A stretch of DNA of 64,000 nucleotides from Pratylenchus scribneri. Lineage: Eukaryota > Nematoda > Chromadorea > Rhabditida > Pratylenchidae. Numbering within the stretch: position 1 is the first letter of the stretch; each line of letters begins with the position of its first letter. Of this stretch, positions 51,524-62,800 are shown in pieces. The DNA is taken from positions 2,728,001-2,792,000 of the forward strand of contig JAQSEB010000023.1 of assembly GCA_030063045.1 (NCBI GenBank). Reading direction: 5' to 3'. The translations under genes were made by a program, and so were the position numbers. The notes below the pieces were generated by a model. That model searched no databases, was not told the DNA's origin, and was given only the letters and a program-made list of their open reading frames with translations.

Positions 51524-52425
51524 TCAATGCAAAATTTTGATGTAGAATTTCTCCAAATCAGTGTCGGCTTTTTGTTTATTTGCCACCAATATTCCTTCCC
51601 TTTCTTTGTCCACCGTCACAAATTTTCCATTCTTCATTGACTGTAAATGTTCCCAATATTAAACAAATATTGTTTAAATTTATACTTTGATTGTGTAGAA
51701 TGGGCCACATTCCCTTTGATTCACTTCAATTTGGAATTTTTCCCATCCTCTTGGCTGAGTGGCCTTGGCCACCAAAATGCCTCCATTGGCCACATCCGCC
51801 ATCACCCATTTGCCATTCCATTTTGATTTTAGCCAATAAATTCCATCATTTTCTGTTTTATGCAATTCAAATTGTCCAAATTGTTCATCGATTTCATTTG
51901 ATTGGCCCGAAAGTCGTTGGCTTCGACTTGAAACAAATTTTTCATTGGCGCCGGTGAAAATGGCCACAATTGTTCCATTTTTTATTAAATTTGATTGAAG
52001 ATTGCCCAATAATCCTTGGTCAGCCTTCATTTGGCCACAAGGGGCACCCAATTTTGAAAAGCCAGGGAATTGATTGCAACAAAAATGATCACAAATGTGA
52101 TTGAGAATTCGGGGCAATGGGTGTAATTGGCATCCATCATTTTGGCATTCAACATTTTTGAATATTTGATGATGGCATTTATTCGTGCATTCAATGTGGC
52201 AAATCACATACGGATAAAGGGGAATCTGAAGAAATGAACCAAAATTGGAATAAATTTTATGCCCCAAATAATTTCAAATGGTCAAACTAATTCTCCAACC
52301 AATTTTTTTTATTAATTTTTTAAATTAAATACATTTTCTGCAATTTCAATTTCTGTCTCCGAATTTGCGAATGAAAATAATAATTGAAATAAATTGATCA
52401 AAACAATTGCCGAAAATGTCATCAT
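51524..52425 (-). CDS. Secreted protein with a Cys-rich N-terminus and a fascin-like domain
   Basis: Three exons (52425-52333, 52225-51686, 51640-51524) total exactly 250 codons including the stop. The start MMTFSAIVLINLFQLLFSFA is a signal peptide. A Cys-rich part follows (YVICHIECTNKCHH, ICDHFCCNQFPGFSKLGAPC). The C-terminal half has beta-trefoil-like repeats similar to fascin: GIYWLKSKWNGKWVMADV...GGILVAKA...WEKFQIE and MKNGKFVTVDKEREGILVA...LEKFYIK. In fascin each such lobe has the W/Y-LKS, NGK-(Y/F)-V, A and EKF pattern. Fascins are normally cytosolic actin bundlers, so a secreted copy would serve another role, perhaps sugar or protein binding. The fascin assignment rests on short motifs only. 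Confidence 0.68.
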
Positions 52426-52713
52426 TTGCTGAGTATTTTGAAAATAAAGAATAATATGTGAGAATTGGGCAACGGATAAAAATTGTTTTCCAATAAAATG
52501 ATGGAAAATGGCCACTTTTATTTTCCACGTTCATTTCCAAAATTCTTCATTTGCCATAATTGATTGATTGATTTTGATTGCCCCCATCAATTCCTTCAAT
52601 TTTAAACCAGTTTAATATTTTCACGCCCACTTCCTTTTTACAATACAATTTTAATTCATTCAATTTTCATGTGGGCATTATTCATGAATGAATGAATGAA
52701 TGGTCTTTGGTTT

Positions 52714-53506
52714 TTACTTCCTTCCTATTCTCCGCCGTCTTCTTCTTCTTTGTTTTCTTTTCCCTTCATCGTAAAGTGGATTCGGTGGTTTGACAATGAC
52801 AAGGGGAAATGTCAATACGGTGGCAGTGGAATTCGAATTCGATGGTTCCGGATTCAGCAATGGAGCAATTAATTCGGCCAAATTGACTCCATCATGCAAA
52901 TCTCGAATTGTGATATTCCCAAATGGATCAGAGGCACTCGACTCGATGGCCATCGTACTGTTCAGGAATGTGCTCAACGGCAATGTCAAAACAATCTCCG
53001 GGAAACTCCAACCTTCCTTCAATAATTGGGTCACCTTAAATGATTATTATACTGTACTAAAAATAAGGAAAAATTGAATTTGCCCACCGGCATATTGCAG
53101 TTGGGTCGAAGGCAATAGCAAATGATTTCCCCTTTTTGATTGGTTACGGTGCTATTATTATTGTCTAAAATGCATCCAGGATATGTCAAATTTTTGGTGG
53201 AACATCCGTAGGATGGCTCACTGAAATGTGAACTGTACACTAAAAAATAATAAATAAAATTATCTCAAAAAAATAAATATATTAATTAATTTCACTTGTA
53301 TAGCATGAATTTCCATCGCAATTTTCTTTGCAACTTTTTGTGGCATTTCTCGTCACATTAAAAATATAAGGAGATGGGCCCATTGAAGTGCATGAATTAT
53401 AGCAATTCAATGAAAGAACACAATCAAATATTAGATTAATGATGAGAAGGAATCGAATAAATTGATGAAATTTCAATGGCCAATTTTGTACTTTTTTGTA
53501 GGACAT
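52714..53506 (-). CDS. Secreted ET-module/Ly6-like three-finger protein with a basic tail
   Basis: Three exons. The start at 53506 (MSYKKVQNWPLKFHQF) contains a hydrophobic signal segment (FLLIINLIFDCVLSLN). Ten cysteines follow in a Ly6/ET-module pattern: NCYNSC, CKENCDGNSCYT, YGCSTKNLTYPGC, ICYCLRPNCN. The closing C-x(6)-CN fits three-finger and nematode ET-module proteins, which are receptor ectodomains or secreted regulators. After intron 2 (GTGGGC...TTTAAG, keeping the frame as NMP-VTQ) there is a Ser/Pro-rich stretch and then an arginine-rich end (KQRRRRRRRIGRK). No transmembrane helix was seen, and the basic end is odd for a GPI-anchored protein. Stop at 52714-52716. Confidence 0.68.
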
Positions 53507-53791
53507 TTTTATTATTAATTATTTACAACAAAGAGAATAAAATGATCATTTTGATTATTTTTGTTCCGTGTTTTTATTGTCAAATAATAAAATGAATTCG
53601 AGGGAATTTGGATTGGAATATTTTTTATCAATCCAAATCCATCCTAATCTCCTTCCATCCAATTAATCCATCCCCCAAATGCAATAAAAATTGTTTTTTT
53701 TTAAATATTTTAATTTATAGTTTCAATTTTAAATGGAAACAGAAAAACTAATGCAATTCTTTCGTTAATATTCAGCAAAACCATTATTATT

Positions 53792-54121
53792 TTAGGAACA
53801 TTTCCATCTAATCCATTTCCTAGCCTTCATTTTGTACATCTTCATTTCCTCAATAACATTTTGGTTAAAAATCGAAAATTGCTTATCGAAAAGTTTGAAC
53901 CAATATTCGGGTTCTCCACTTTGCCCAACATCCACTGTCGAAATGGATAAATTACTGGGTGAAGTGTTCCGGACAAACTTTTCCATTAGAATTTGCATCA
54001 ATGAGAAATTTCCACTCAATTCGTACAAACATTACAATGCACTCATCGACCATTTGTGTTCGCTGATTGAATGTAAAATCTTCTCAAATGATCGGGGAAA
54101 TTCGATTTTGGTGAATAAGAT
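53792..54121 (-). pseudogene. Coding-like fragment with one in-frame stop
   Basis: The minus-strand frame reads IEFPRSFEKILHSISEHKW, meets TAA at 54032-54034, and continues in the same frame as CLYELSGNFSLMQILMEKF and EPEYWFKLFDKQFSIFNQN. It ends at 53792 after KARKWIRWKCS. The residue mix is protein-like on both sides of the stop. It may be a decayed gene piece, possibly from an F-box-associated-domain type family, but that is a guess. A plus-strand frame (53832-54182) also exists and looks less natural. Confidence 0.3.
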
Positions 54122-54612
54122 TTACTTAAAATTTATTTATTTTCACCTTTTCAACAAAAAATACTATCTGTCAATGATTTAAAGTTAATTTCTAAATTCA
54201 AATAAATGGCAGTATTTGGCCTATATTTGTATTGCCTTCAATCCAATGCCAAATTTGTTATTTGTTCTCATTATTAAATTTTTTAAAAAGAAATTCATTT
54301 TTTTCTCCAAAATTGACAATAATCCATTAAATTCATTTTCATTACATAATTCTTATCATTTTTTAATTTAATGTTTAATCATAATCGCATTCATTCACCT
54401 CATTACTCTATGTATGGTTCGTTGTTCATTCAATTTCAATCATTTGAATTTGATAATAATTTTTGTTTGCTGTGTTTATGGTGGAAAATAACAAAAACGG
54501 ATATGGCCCCAAAATAGTCGACTTTCAAGGAAAAAATATGATAAAAATAAATGAATAAAACATTGTAAAATGAATGAATGAATGTTCTCCTCAATGAATT
54601 TAAGGGAGTGGT

Positions 54613-54630
54613 GGGGGGGGGGGGGGGGGG
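54613..54630. repeat. Poly-G run (18 G)
   Basis: An uninterrupted G run about 370 bp upstream of the GH31 start. Confidence 0.95.
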
Positions 54631-54997
54631 TGAAATATGAATGCTGATAAAATTAATTTTTATTGCTCAAATTACTGCTAAAGAAGAATGCTGTCATTTC
54701 ATTATTGGGCCAATAAAACTCACAAATTCATATTTTGCGAATAAAATAATCTAAAACATAAAAGTGGATTAAAAAGGGGCAAACAAAAATGAAGAATGAA
54801 TTCCATTTCTTCAGAAATAGATGAAATACTTTAAATTTAATAATTGGGAGAATTATTTTATTTGAAAGCAATTCTTCACAACTCAAATAAAAATTAATCT
54901 CCTCTCCATAAATGCCCTCTATTTGTTTTTGGATCATTCTATAAAATAAAAATTGGTCAAATTGAAAAAATAATCGAAAATTAAATTTAATATAGGA

Positions 54998-57900
54998 ATG
55001 AAAATGGCTGGCAATAATAAATGGCCTACCATTTCTACAATGTTTTTCTCTGTAATTTTTGCCTTTGCCCTTTTGCCCCTCCATCAACGATTCTTCTCGG
55101 CTGCAGAACCGCAAAAATTTTTTTCAATGGACACAGATCAACGAATTGATTGCCTTCCAAGGTCCATCAAAAAATCAACAATTTTTGGGAACAATTTATT
55201 CAATTTTAGTCCATATTTTGTTGAAAGCCATGAGGCAGATTGCATTAAAGTTGGATGCATTTGGGATGGATATTTTGACAGAGTTGGCCATAAAATGTAA
55301 TCCTTACTATTCAACATTTAATTTAGTATAATCCAACTGTGCCCCAATGCTTTTTCCCGGTCAATAAGGGATATACGGTGGATTCAATGAAGGATGGAAA
55401 AATTAATTTGAAATGGCCGACGAATAATTCCCTCAAAAATGCATATTCTGAGCCAAATTTGCCCATTGAAGTGGAAACGAAGGAAATGGGCGCCGCATTG
55501 GCCATTAAAATTGGAAATAAAGAACGGTAAATTAAAATTGAAATTATCATTCTTTCATTTCATTTAGTTTTGTTCCACCTGTTCCATTGAATCGAAATGT
55601 CAAAATTGAATCAAAAGAAAAATTGGCATTCAAACATTCCTCCAAAGGGGCATTCACATTTACGGTGGAAAGGGAATCGGATGGACTCAAAATTTGGGAC
55701 ACTTCAATTGGTAAATCCACCAAGTTTTGTACATATTTTTGGGATTGTTTAAGGTGGATTTGTGTTCGGCGATAAATTCATCCAAATTGCCACATTCCTG
55801 CCATCCGATCGAATTTATGGATTTGGCGAAAATATTCATCACACATTGAAAGTAATGGACCAAAGCAATTCAATTTAAATTAATTCCCTTTGAATTATAG
55901 CATGATTTTGGGGCCTACAAAACTTGGGGAATGTTCAGCAGGGATCAGCCCGAAGATGCAATCAATCCTGGGTCCGTGAATGAATACGGTAAAAATGGAA
56001 TGAATTGGAGTGAATTGAATTGGGGGATTTGAAGGTGTCCATCCATTTTATATGGGATTGGAGCCCAGTGGAAAGGCACACGGAGTGCTCATTTTCAATT
56101 CAAATGCCCAGGAATACACAACAGGACCGGCACCACATTTGATTTATAGGTGTGTTTGAATATTTTAGAATATATTTGGAATTAACATTGAAGGACAATT
56201 GGTGGCCAATTGGAATTGTTCTTCTTCCCTGGGCCAACCCCAGAGGATGTTATTCGTCAGTATCAACAATTGATTGGAAGGCCATATTTGCCAGCGTATT
56301 GGTCATTCGGATTCCAAATTTGTCGTTACGGATACAAATCATTGGAGGAAGTGAAGGGAGTGGTCAAAAGGACACGGGAGGCCGGAATTCCCTTTGATGT
56401 GCAATATGCGGTAGAAATTAATTAATTAATTAATTTAATTAAATTAATTAATTATTATTAGGACATTGATTATATGAAACGGTACAAGGATTTTACATAT
56501 GACAAAGATGTTGGTAGTGGGGATGAATTAATTTGAAAGATGCTCAAATATTCAGAAATGGGGCGGATTTCCGGAATATGCGAATGAATTGCATTCAATG
56601 GGAATGAAATTGATTTTAATTTTTGATCCACCGGTTCAAGTCAATTATTCTGCATTTCAAAATGGATTGAAAATGGCAAGAAATGGGGGAAATAAATGAA
56701 TGGATGAATAAATTATAATATTTAGGGTGCTTCATTTATTGAATGGCCCACCAAAGAAATGGTCCAAAATGAGGTATATTTCTAATTATTATTCCCTAAT
56801 TTATTTTATATTATTTTGCCATCAGCTAAATGATATGTATGCAGAAACGAAAGGCACAAAAGTAATTAAAAAATTGAATAATGAATAATGGAATAAATTA
56901 ATTTGAAGGTAATGCTTGGAGCAATGTGGCCCGACTATCATTCGGCATTCCCCGATTGGTTGGATGAAACGGAAAAAACAACGGAATGGTGGATTAAAGA
57001 ATTTGTTGATTTCCATAAACAGGTAAAAAAGGCATTCCCTATTGGTAATTTATTCACAAATTGACAGCTTTCATTTGATGGTCTTTGGATTGACATGAAT
57101 GAACCGTAAATTTGGGCAAATATCCAATTTAAAAAGGGACCATACATTTAGATCTGCTTTTGGCACAAATGAGGATGAACCCTGGTATTGGAAGCCGGGC
57201 GCATTTATTCCAGACAAACCGCACATCAAAGGATTGAGATGTCCGCTGGATTCGAAATTGGATTTTCCACCATATCAAACAATAAATGTTTATCAACACC
57301 AAAATGGGGATAAGGTACAAAAATGAATTATTTACACATTTTATTTGGTTTATAGCAAATTGGATTGTTCCAAAATACACTTTGTATGTTGGCAAAAACA
57401 ACACGAGATAAAGACACAGGACTAAATAAATATGATTTCTATGACACGGTGAGAGGCAAATAATTTATTTTAATTTGGCAATTTTTAAAGCATTCCCTAT
57501 ATGGTTGGTCAGAAACAGTGGCCTCTCAGAAGGCGGTTCGAAAGGCTACAGGCAACAAAAGAGGACCCGTCATTTCGCGTTCCACATTTCCAAGTTCGGG
57601 TAAATATGGTGGGCATTGGCTTGGCGACAACAAATCCACTTGGCCTGATTTGCGTTGGTCCATAATTGGCATTCAAGAATTCAACATGTTTGGCATTCCA
57701 CATGTTGGATCGGATGTTTGTGGCTTTGAATGGGACACAAACGAGGTTGAATTGAATTATATCAATTTAGTTAATATTTTTTATTAAAGGAACTTTGCAT
57801 TCGATGGCAACAATTAGGCGCATTTTATTCCTATTATCGGTTTTTATTTTAATTCCACTTTCAAACATAATCCCCTCGAATAGGAATCACAATAACATTG

Positions 57901-59118
57901 AACATATCGACCAAGAACCAACTGTATGGGCCAGTGTTGCAAAAGTCACCCGAGGTAATAATCAATCAATAAATTAATCAAATTAATTTTCAAATTTACT
58001 TTAGAAGCGAATCTTTTCCGTTATCGTCATTTGCCCCATCTTTATTCCCTTCATTTTCGCGCATCCATGTTCGGTGGTACCGTCGTCCGTTCAATGTTCT
58101 TCGAATTCCCATCGGACCCAATGACACATTCACTCAGTTTTCAATTCATGTGGGGCCCTGCCATTGTTGTAATTCCCGTCATTTCACCTGTAACCTCTCC
58201 CAATATTTCCATTCATTCATTTTTGAATTTCACAGAATGTTGACACCGTTCATGGCTATTTGCCCCCATCAGGTGAATGTTGGTATTCAATGAGTGTTGC
58301 CCACAATTATGGGGCACAAATGCCAACCGGTTATTCCACATTCAATGCCCCCAGGGACACTCCATTGCCTGTTTTCCTTCGAGGTATTTAAATTTTGGGA
58401 ATATTTCGCTTTAATAATATTAAATTGTTTGAAAGGTGGCCATATTATTCCACGCCAAGCTCCTGCCGTCACAACCACCGAAGCACGCAAAAATCAATTC
58501 CAATTGCTTGTTGGATTCAGTAAATTTATAAATTCATTCATCAAAAAATGCCATTTTTAATGCGAATTTTCCCAGATTTGAAAGGCGTTGCCGATGGAGA
58601 ATTATTTTGGGACGATGGGGAAACGGCATTTGATGATATTGAAAAAGACCATTCTTTTGATCATTTCCAATTCCATGCTGAAAATACAAAGGAAAAAACA
58701 TTCATCCGAATTGAACGAAAGCATAGCAGCAATGTATTTTAAATTAACATTATTTTATTTTATTTATTTTGAATTTAAGTTGACTTTGCCAAGTTTGGAC
58801 CAAATTGAATTGTTTGGGCATTTGGGCAAGCCAAAAATGGAAAGCATCAAATTGAATGGAGTTAAAGTGGATTTAAACAAAGAAAGCAAATTTGATTCTG
58901 ACAAAAATTTATTGGTGATTGAGGCAAAGGGAATGATCGATTTGAATGGCCAGGGGCCTTGGGAATTGAGTTGGCAAAATGGGGATGGGCCAAATGATGG
59001 CGGTGGTGGAGATGGTGCTGGAGGGAATGGAGTGAATGGAAATAATGGCAAAATGATGATTGGAATGATTATTACCGCATTTTTGATTTCCATTTTTGCT
59101 ACTATTTTCAATTACTAA
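54998..59118 (+). CDS. Glycoside hydrolase family 31 alpha-glucosidase (acid maltase / maltase-glucoamylase-like)
   Basis: This enzyme hydrolyses terminal alpha-1,4-linked glucose. The start at 54998 (MKMAGNNKW) is followed by a hydrophobic signal/anchor (TMFFSVIFAFALLPL). A P-type trefoil (RIDCLPR...ADCIKVGCIWDG) comes next, then the GH31 N-terminal beta domain (RIYGFGENIHHTLKHDFG). The catalytic barrel reads AYWSFGFQICRYGYKS, DVQYADIDYM, the nucleophile Asp in LWIDMNEPS, and the acid/base Asp in GGHWLGDNKSTWPDL. After it come GGHIIPRQ and a distal beta domain. The last part is a Gly/Asn-rich linker and a terminal hydrophobic helix (MMIGMIITAFLISIFATIF), so the enzyme is probably membrane-anchored at the C-terminus, either directly or by GPI. 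About 20 short exons; stop at 59116-59118. All catalytic residues are kept. Confidence 0.92.
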
Positions 59119-59714
59119 AAATATTATGAATTATTTTCTAAATTAGTCAATCAAATTTATTGAATAAAATTTTGTGCCATTCAATCATTTTAATTTGATT
59201 TTCATTAAATTTTAATTTTTCAGTCTAATTTAACTAAATGAATTCATTCAATGAATGTTCTTTTAAACATTTTCTCATTATTCAAATGGAATTTTATTTC
59301 AAATTTTAATGTTGATGTGAATTTTTTGACTTTTTTTCGTACCAAAATTCTACCATTCGAGTTTGTATCAATTAATTTGATTTGCCAAAATTCAATTTTA
59401 ATTCACAAATGCCGAATTTGCAGAAAATGGAGGAATTTAAAATTAGATTTTCCACCACCTTATATACGCAAATTTCATTCAGCCATAATTTTCATTTTCA
59501 CACACATAAAAAGGAGTGTAATATTAAAAAGTTGGCCAAACCCTCCATCCATCAAATATTTATTTTTGTTGTGTAAATCAAGTTAATTATTATTCCTTTC
59601 CTTTGGTTGGCATTTTCCACATTCTTCCCCAATTCTTAACGTTTCTTTCATTAATAAATTTACAACACATTTAGGCAATTATTCTCCTTCCATTGTCATT
59701 TGCTAATATAAAAT
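59119..59714. other. Intergenic, AT-rich
   Basis: Between the GH31 stop and the Srsx-like start. Short plus-strand frames at 59251-59586 show no family resemblance. Likely holds the GH31 polyadenylation region and the receptor promoter. Confidence 0.5.
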
Positions 59715-61036
59715 ATGTCCAATGCCACCAATTCAACCAATAATAATGTGAATGAAATTATTATTCTTTTTAACATCAAATATTCCCTCCCTCCTTCAGC
59801 AGAATTGGTACAATTATTTTATGGAGCCGAAAGGATCCCATGATTTCATTTTGATCATCATTTTTGGCCTACGGGCATTGTGGGCTGCCATTGGCATTTT
59901 CTTCAATTTTGGTGTCATTTATGTGACAATCAAAAATAAAGTACAATATTTCTGTCCATTTATTCCCAATATTTCCTTCCCAAAAGGATTTACATCATGT
60001 TTGCAATTTGCTCATCGCTTTGGAAGCATTTTTCGCATCTTTTCTCAATTTGAACTTTTTTATTCCTTTTGGCATTGTTTTGAGTGGACTAAAATTTATT
60101 CGCTATGAAAATTGTTTCCCTTGGCTTTTTGTTCCCGGCATTTTTGGTGAATCCGCCCAATTAACGATGCTTTTAATTGGTTTGGAACGACTTTCGTCCG
60201 TTTTGCTTCCAATTTGGTGTGTTCCTCAAAATATTATAAAAAATTCTTCAAAATATTCAAAGGTACCAAAGTAAAAGTAAATTATGGTGCATGGGAATGG
60301 CCTCTGTGGCCATTTCCATTTATGCCCTATACAATTCTGTGCTCCTCTATTTGGATTATTTACAATCCAAAAATGTGTACGTTTCATTCATTTAATTCAA
60401 AACTAATGGCCAAAATAATAGTTTGGTCTCATGTTCATCCAACGAAATGATCCAAAGTGGAATTGGCACAATAATGCGAGTGAATACCATTGCAATTAAT
60501 TTGTCCTTGGTCACCGTCTACATCCTCGTTTGGGTCATTTCATTTATGGCCAAAACATCGGCCACAATGAGTGAAAGTAGCAAACATTTACTCAAATCAT
60601 TGATCATCATCATTGGATTGGATCTTTCCTGCGTTTGTCTCAAAAATGTGACAATGCTTTTGATCAAAATGTTCACAATGGATTCGATGGTCACCAGCGG
60701 ATTGAGCGTCGCTTTTTCATTTTTGACCATTGCCGTCTACAGTGCCAATGGGCCAGTCCTTTATGTGATCAGGTACCTCACATTTCATTCCCGTCCAAAT
60801 TCACCATTTTCAGTACGGTTTATCGCAACAAATTCCGAAAATATTTCAAATTGAATTTGAAATTGCGCTCCAAAATGGGAAAGGCCCTTTGGCAAAGTCA
60901 GCAACAAGTTGGCCCTATTCCAAGTCCAAATCAGCTTCGAAATTCAAGAAAATCAATTTCCAGAATCGTTGATGTTTCCCAAATAAATCCCTACCCAAAC
61001 CGTACAATCCGTACTAATTCCATCTTTTTTGTGTAA
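59715..61036 (+). CDS. Srsx-like serpentine chemoreceptor, second copy
   Basis: The start at 59715 gives MSNATNSTNNN, with three N-glycosylation-like sites, then a 54-nt intron to QNWYNYFMEPKGSHDF. Helix 1 is IFGLRALWAAIGIFFNFGVI; helix 2 begins HHVCNLLIALEAFFASF. Helix 3 has MLLIGLERLSSVLLPIW. Helix 4 is in the frame MGMASVAISIYALYNSVLL, helix 5 is TIAINLSLVTVYILVWVIS, helix 6 begins LLKSLIIIIGLDLSCV, and helix 7 has YSANGPVLYVI. The tail exon (STVYRNKFRKYFKLNLKL) ends at 61036. About seven exons, all open. It shares the family pattern with 42802-44022 on the opposite strand, 16 kb away, though the two are well diverged. Srsx membership is a family-level judgement. Confidence 0.7.
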
Positions 61037-61495
61037 AAATGTGCCATTCTCTGCCAAATTAATTTATTTTTGTACATTCAACTAAATTTAATTAAATTCT
61101 TTGGCAATTTTGTGTTTTGAATATTCCAAAAAATTCAATAAAAAAACTCACCCACTCATTTTACCGAATTTAATCAAAGAACAATGATCTCAGTCAACAT
61201 TTAATTTTGGGTTTAGGTTTATTTTGTGTCCAATTCCCACATTGGAATTTTAGGTAGTTTTATTATTTCCAAAAATATTCCCACCTTTTTTGGTATTTCC
61301 CACATTTTAGTCTAATTTTTTAGGAATAAATGTTAAAAATAAAAATTCTCCACATTTGCCGATTATTCTCAAAATATTGACTACAACAATTATTCCCATT
61401 CAATCCTAATTAAAAAATTCCAAATGAATGGCAAAGATGGCAGAATTTTTTTTGGCATTTATACTGTACATAAAATATTATTTATAATAATTTAT
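61037..61495. other. Convergent intergenic region
   Basis: Lies between two receptor genes that end toward each other. AT-rich, no gene seen. Confidence 0.5.
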
Positions 61496-62800
61496 TCAAG
61501 CACATTCGTATTTCCATTGTTCTCGTAATTTTTTGAAATAAATTTGGCCAGATTCATCCAATGGCTGAACTTTTACCGTTTTCCTTTTCTTTGCCAAATT
61601 TTTTATGAAAAAAATATAAATAATCAAAGTGATGGCCGAATGGAGCAAAGGAAGCTGAAAATTAAAATTCTTTTCATTAAATTGGTTCCAATTTATTTAA
61701 ATGACCGTAAGAATTGTATAATAATAGCTGGTATATTGCAAATTGGACATTGATTGACGGGAATAACGCAAATAAACACCGGCAATCATATAAATGCCGA
61801 ATAGAATGGCATAGGAGAAATCCAGAGGGAAAATGAGGCGCATTGAATGGACATTTTCATTCAGCTGTTAATTCCAACTGAGCGAATATTCTTTCTGCTG
61901 GTGATGGGAAATTCTGGATAAAATTAATGATTTAAATTATTTTTATTTTATTGGCAATTTCATTCTCCCAAAAGTACCTATTTTGAATAATTTTATTCAT
62001 TTGAACGACCCAAAAATCGCCGATGGTAGTCACAACGGACAAAAACATTGCAAAATAATATGAATAAATGATTGGTTGGGCATTGTATTTTGAGGTCACT
62101 ATTATAATGCCCAATGGCTTCAAAAACATTTCCTCATCAGCCAATGATGACCAAATTACTCCAATTGTGTAGGAAATTGATAAAAACCACTGAAAATGAT
62201 CATCAAAATTCAATATTAAATATTTACCGCAATTGTCACTCCACAAATTCCGTATTTCAGTCCTTCGCATTCATAATTGCGTACAAAAAGTGTAGCACGA
62301 ATCCTTTCCAGCATTATGGTAAAATGAATAGTGCTATTGGCAATCAAATGAAAATAACTGGAAGAATAAAGGAGAAAAGCGAGCCAAACTGGGGTCAACA
62401 AATCACAATTAGTTGAATAGGTGAAATAAAGATACTAAAAATGGAAGGGATAAATCCTTGAATGATTGATCATTTTTGATCCCATTATTACCTTATATCT
62501 AAGTAAATTTACAATCCAACAAAATGAATGGATCAAATTAAAAATGATGGCATTGAAAATTAGCAACTGAAAATTAATTTAAAAAAATATATAAAAATTG
62601 ATTGGCAAGGGGGAAACCGATAAATTGCCGTGGAAATTGATTTTTGCATTTTTATATTCTCTAAATAAAATTGCTGCGCAAATGAAAATGACCAAAACTA
62701 TGAAAATTTGGATGCAAGTTGCAAAATTGTAAATTGGATTGGATAATAATTGTTCAATTGATTGGCATTCAATTGGAGTCGAATTATTGGAGGAATTCAT
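61496..62800 (-). pseudogene. Sra-superfamily-like serpentine chemoreceptor, with an in-frame stop
   Basis: Paralogue of the gene at 15981-17245. The start at 62800 (MNSSNNSTPIECQSIEQLL) is followed by helix 1, the FHGNL motif, a helix-2 exon (LLIFNAIIFNLIHSFCW), and helix 3 with MLERIRAT and NYECEG. Helices 4-5 follow. The next exon reads HHQQKEYSLSWN, then TAA at 61867-61869, then QLNENVHSMRL in the same frame. The paralogue has SLSRNYQLNEN at the same point, so TAA stands where the paralogue has a Tyr codon. Downstream exons (PLDFSYAILFGIYMIAGVY; HSAITLIIYIFF) are still open, and the tail would end at 61496. Splice sites match the paralogue, including intron 2 with its normal TTTTAG. A product stopping here would lack the last two helices. 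Likely recently inactivated, or a base error. Confidence 0.7.

Larger units (their letters stand above)
53507..54997. other. Intergenic with a coding-like fragment and a poly-G run
   Basis: AT-rich. Contains the minus-strand fragment listed separately and G18 at 54613-54630. The right end should hold the GH31 promoter. No other gene was seen. Confidence 0.45.
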
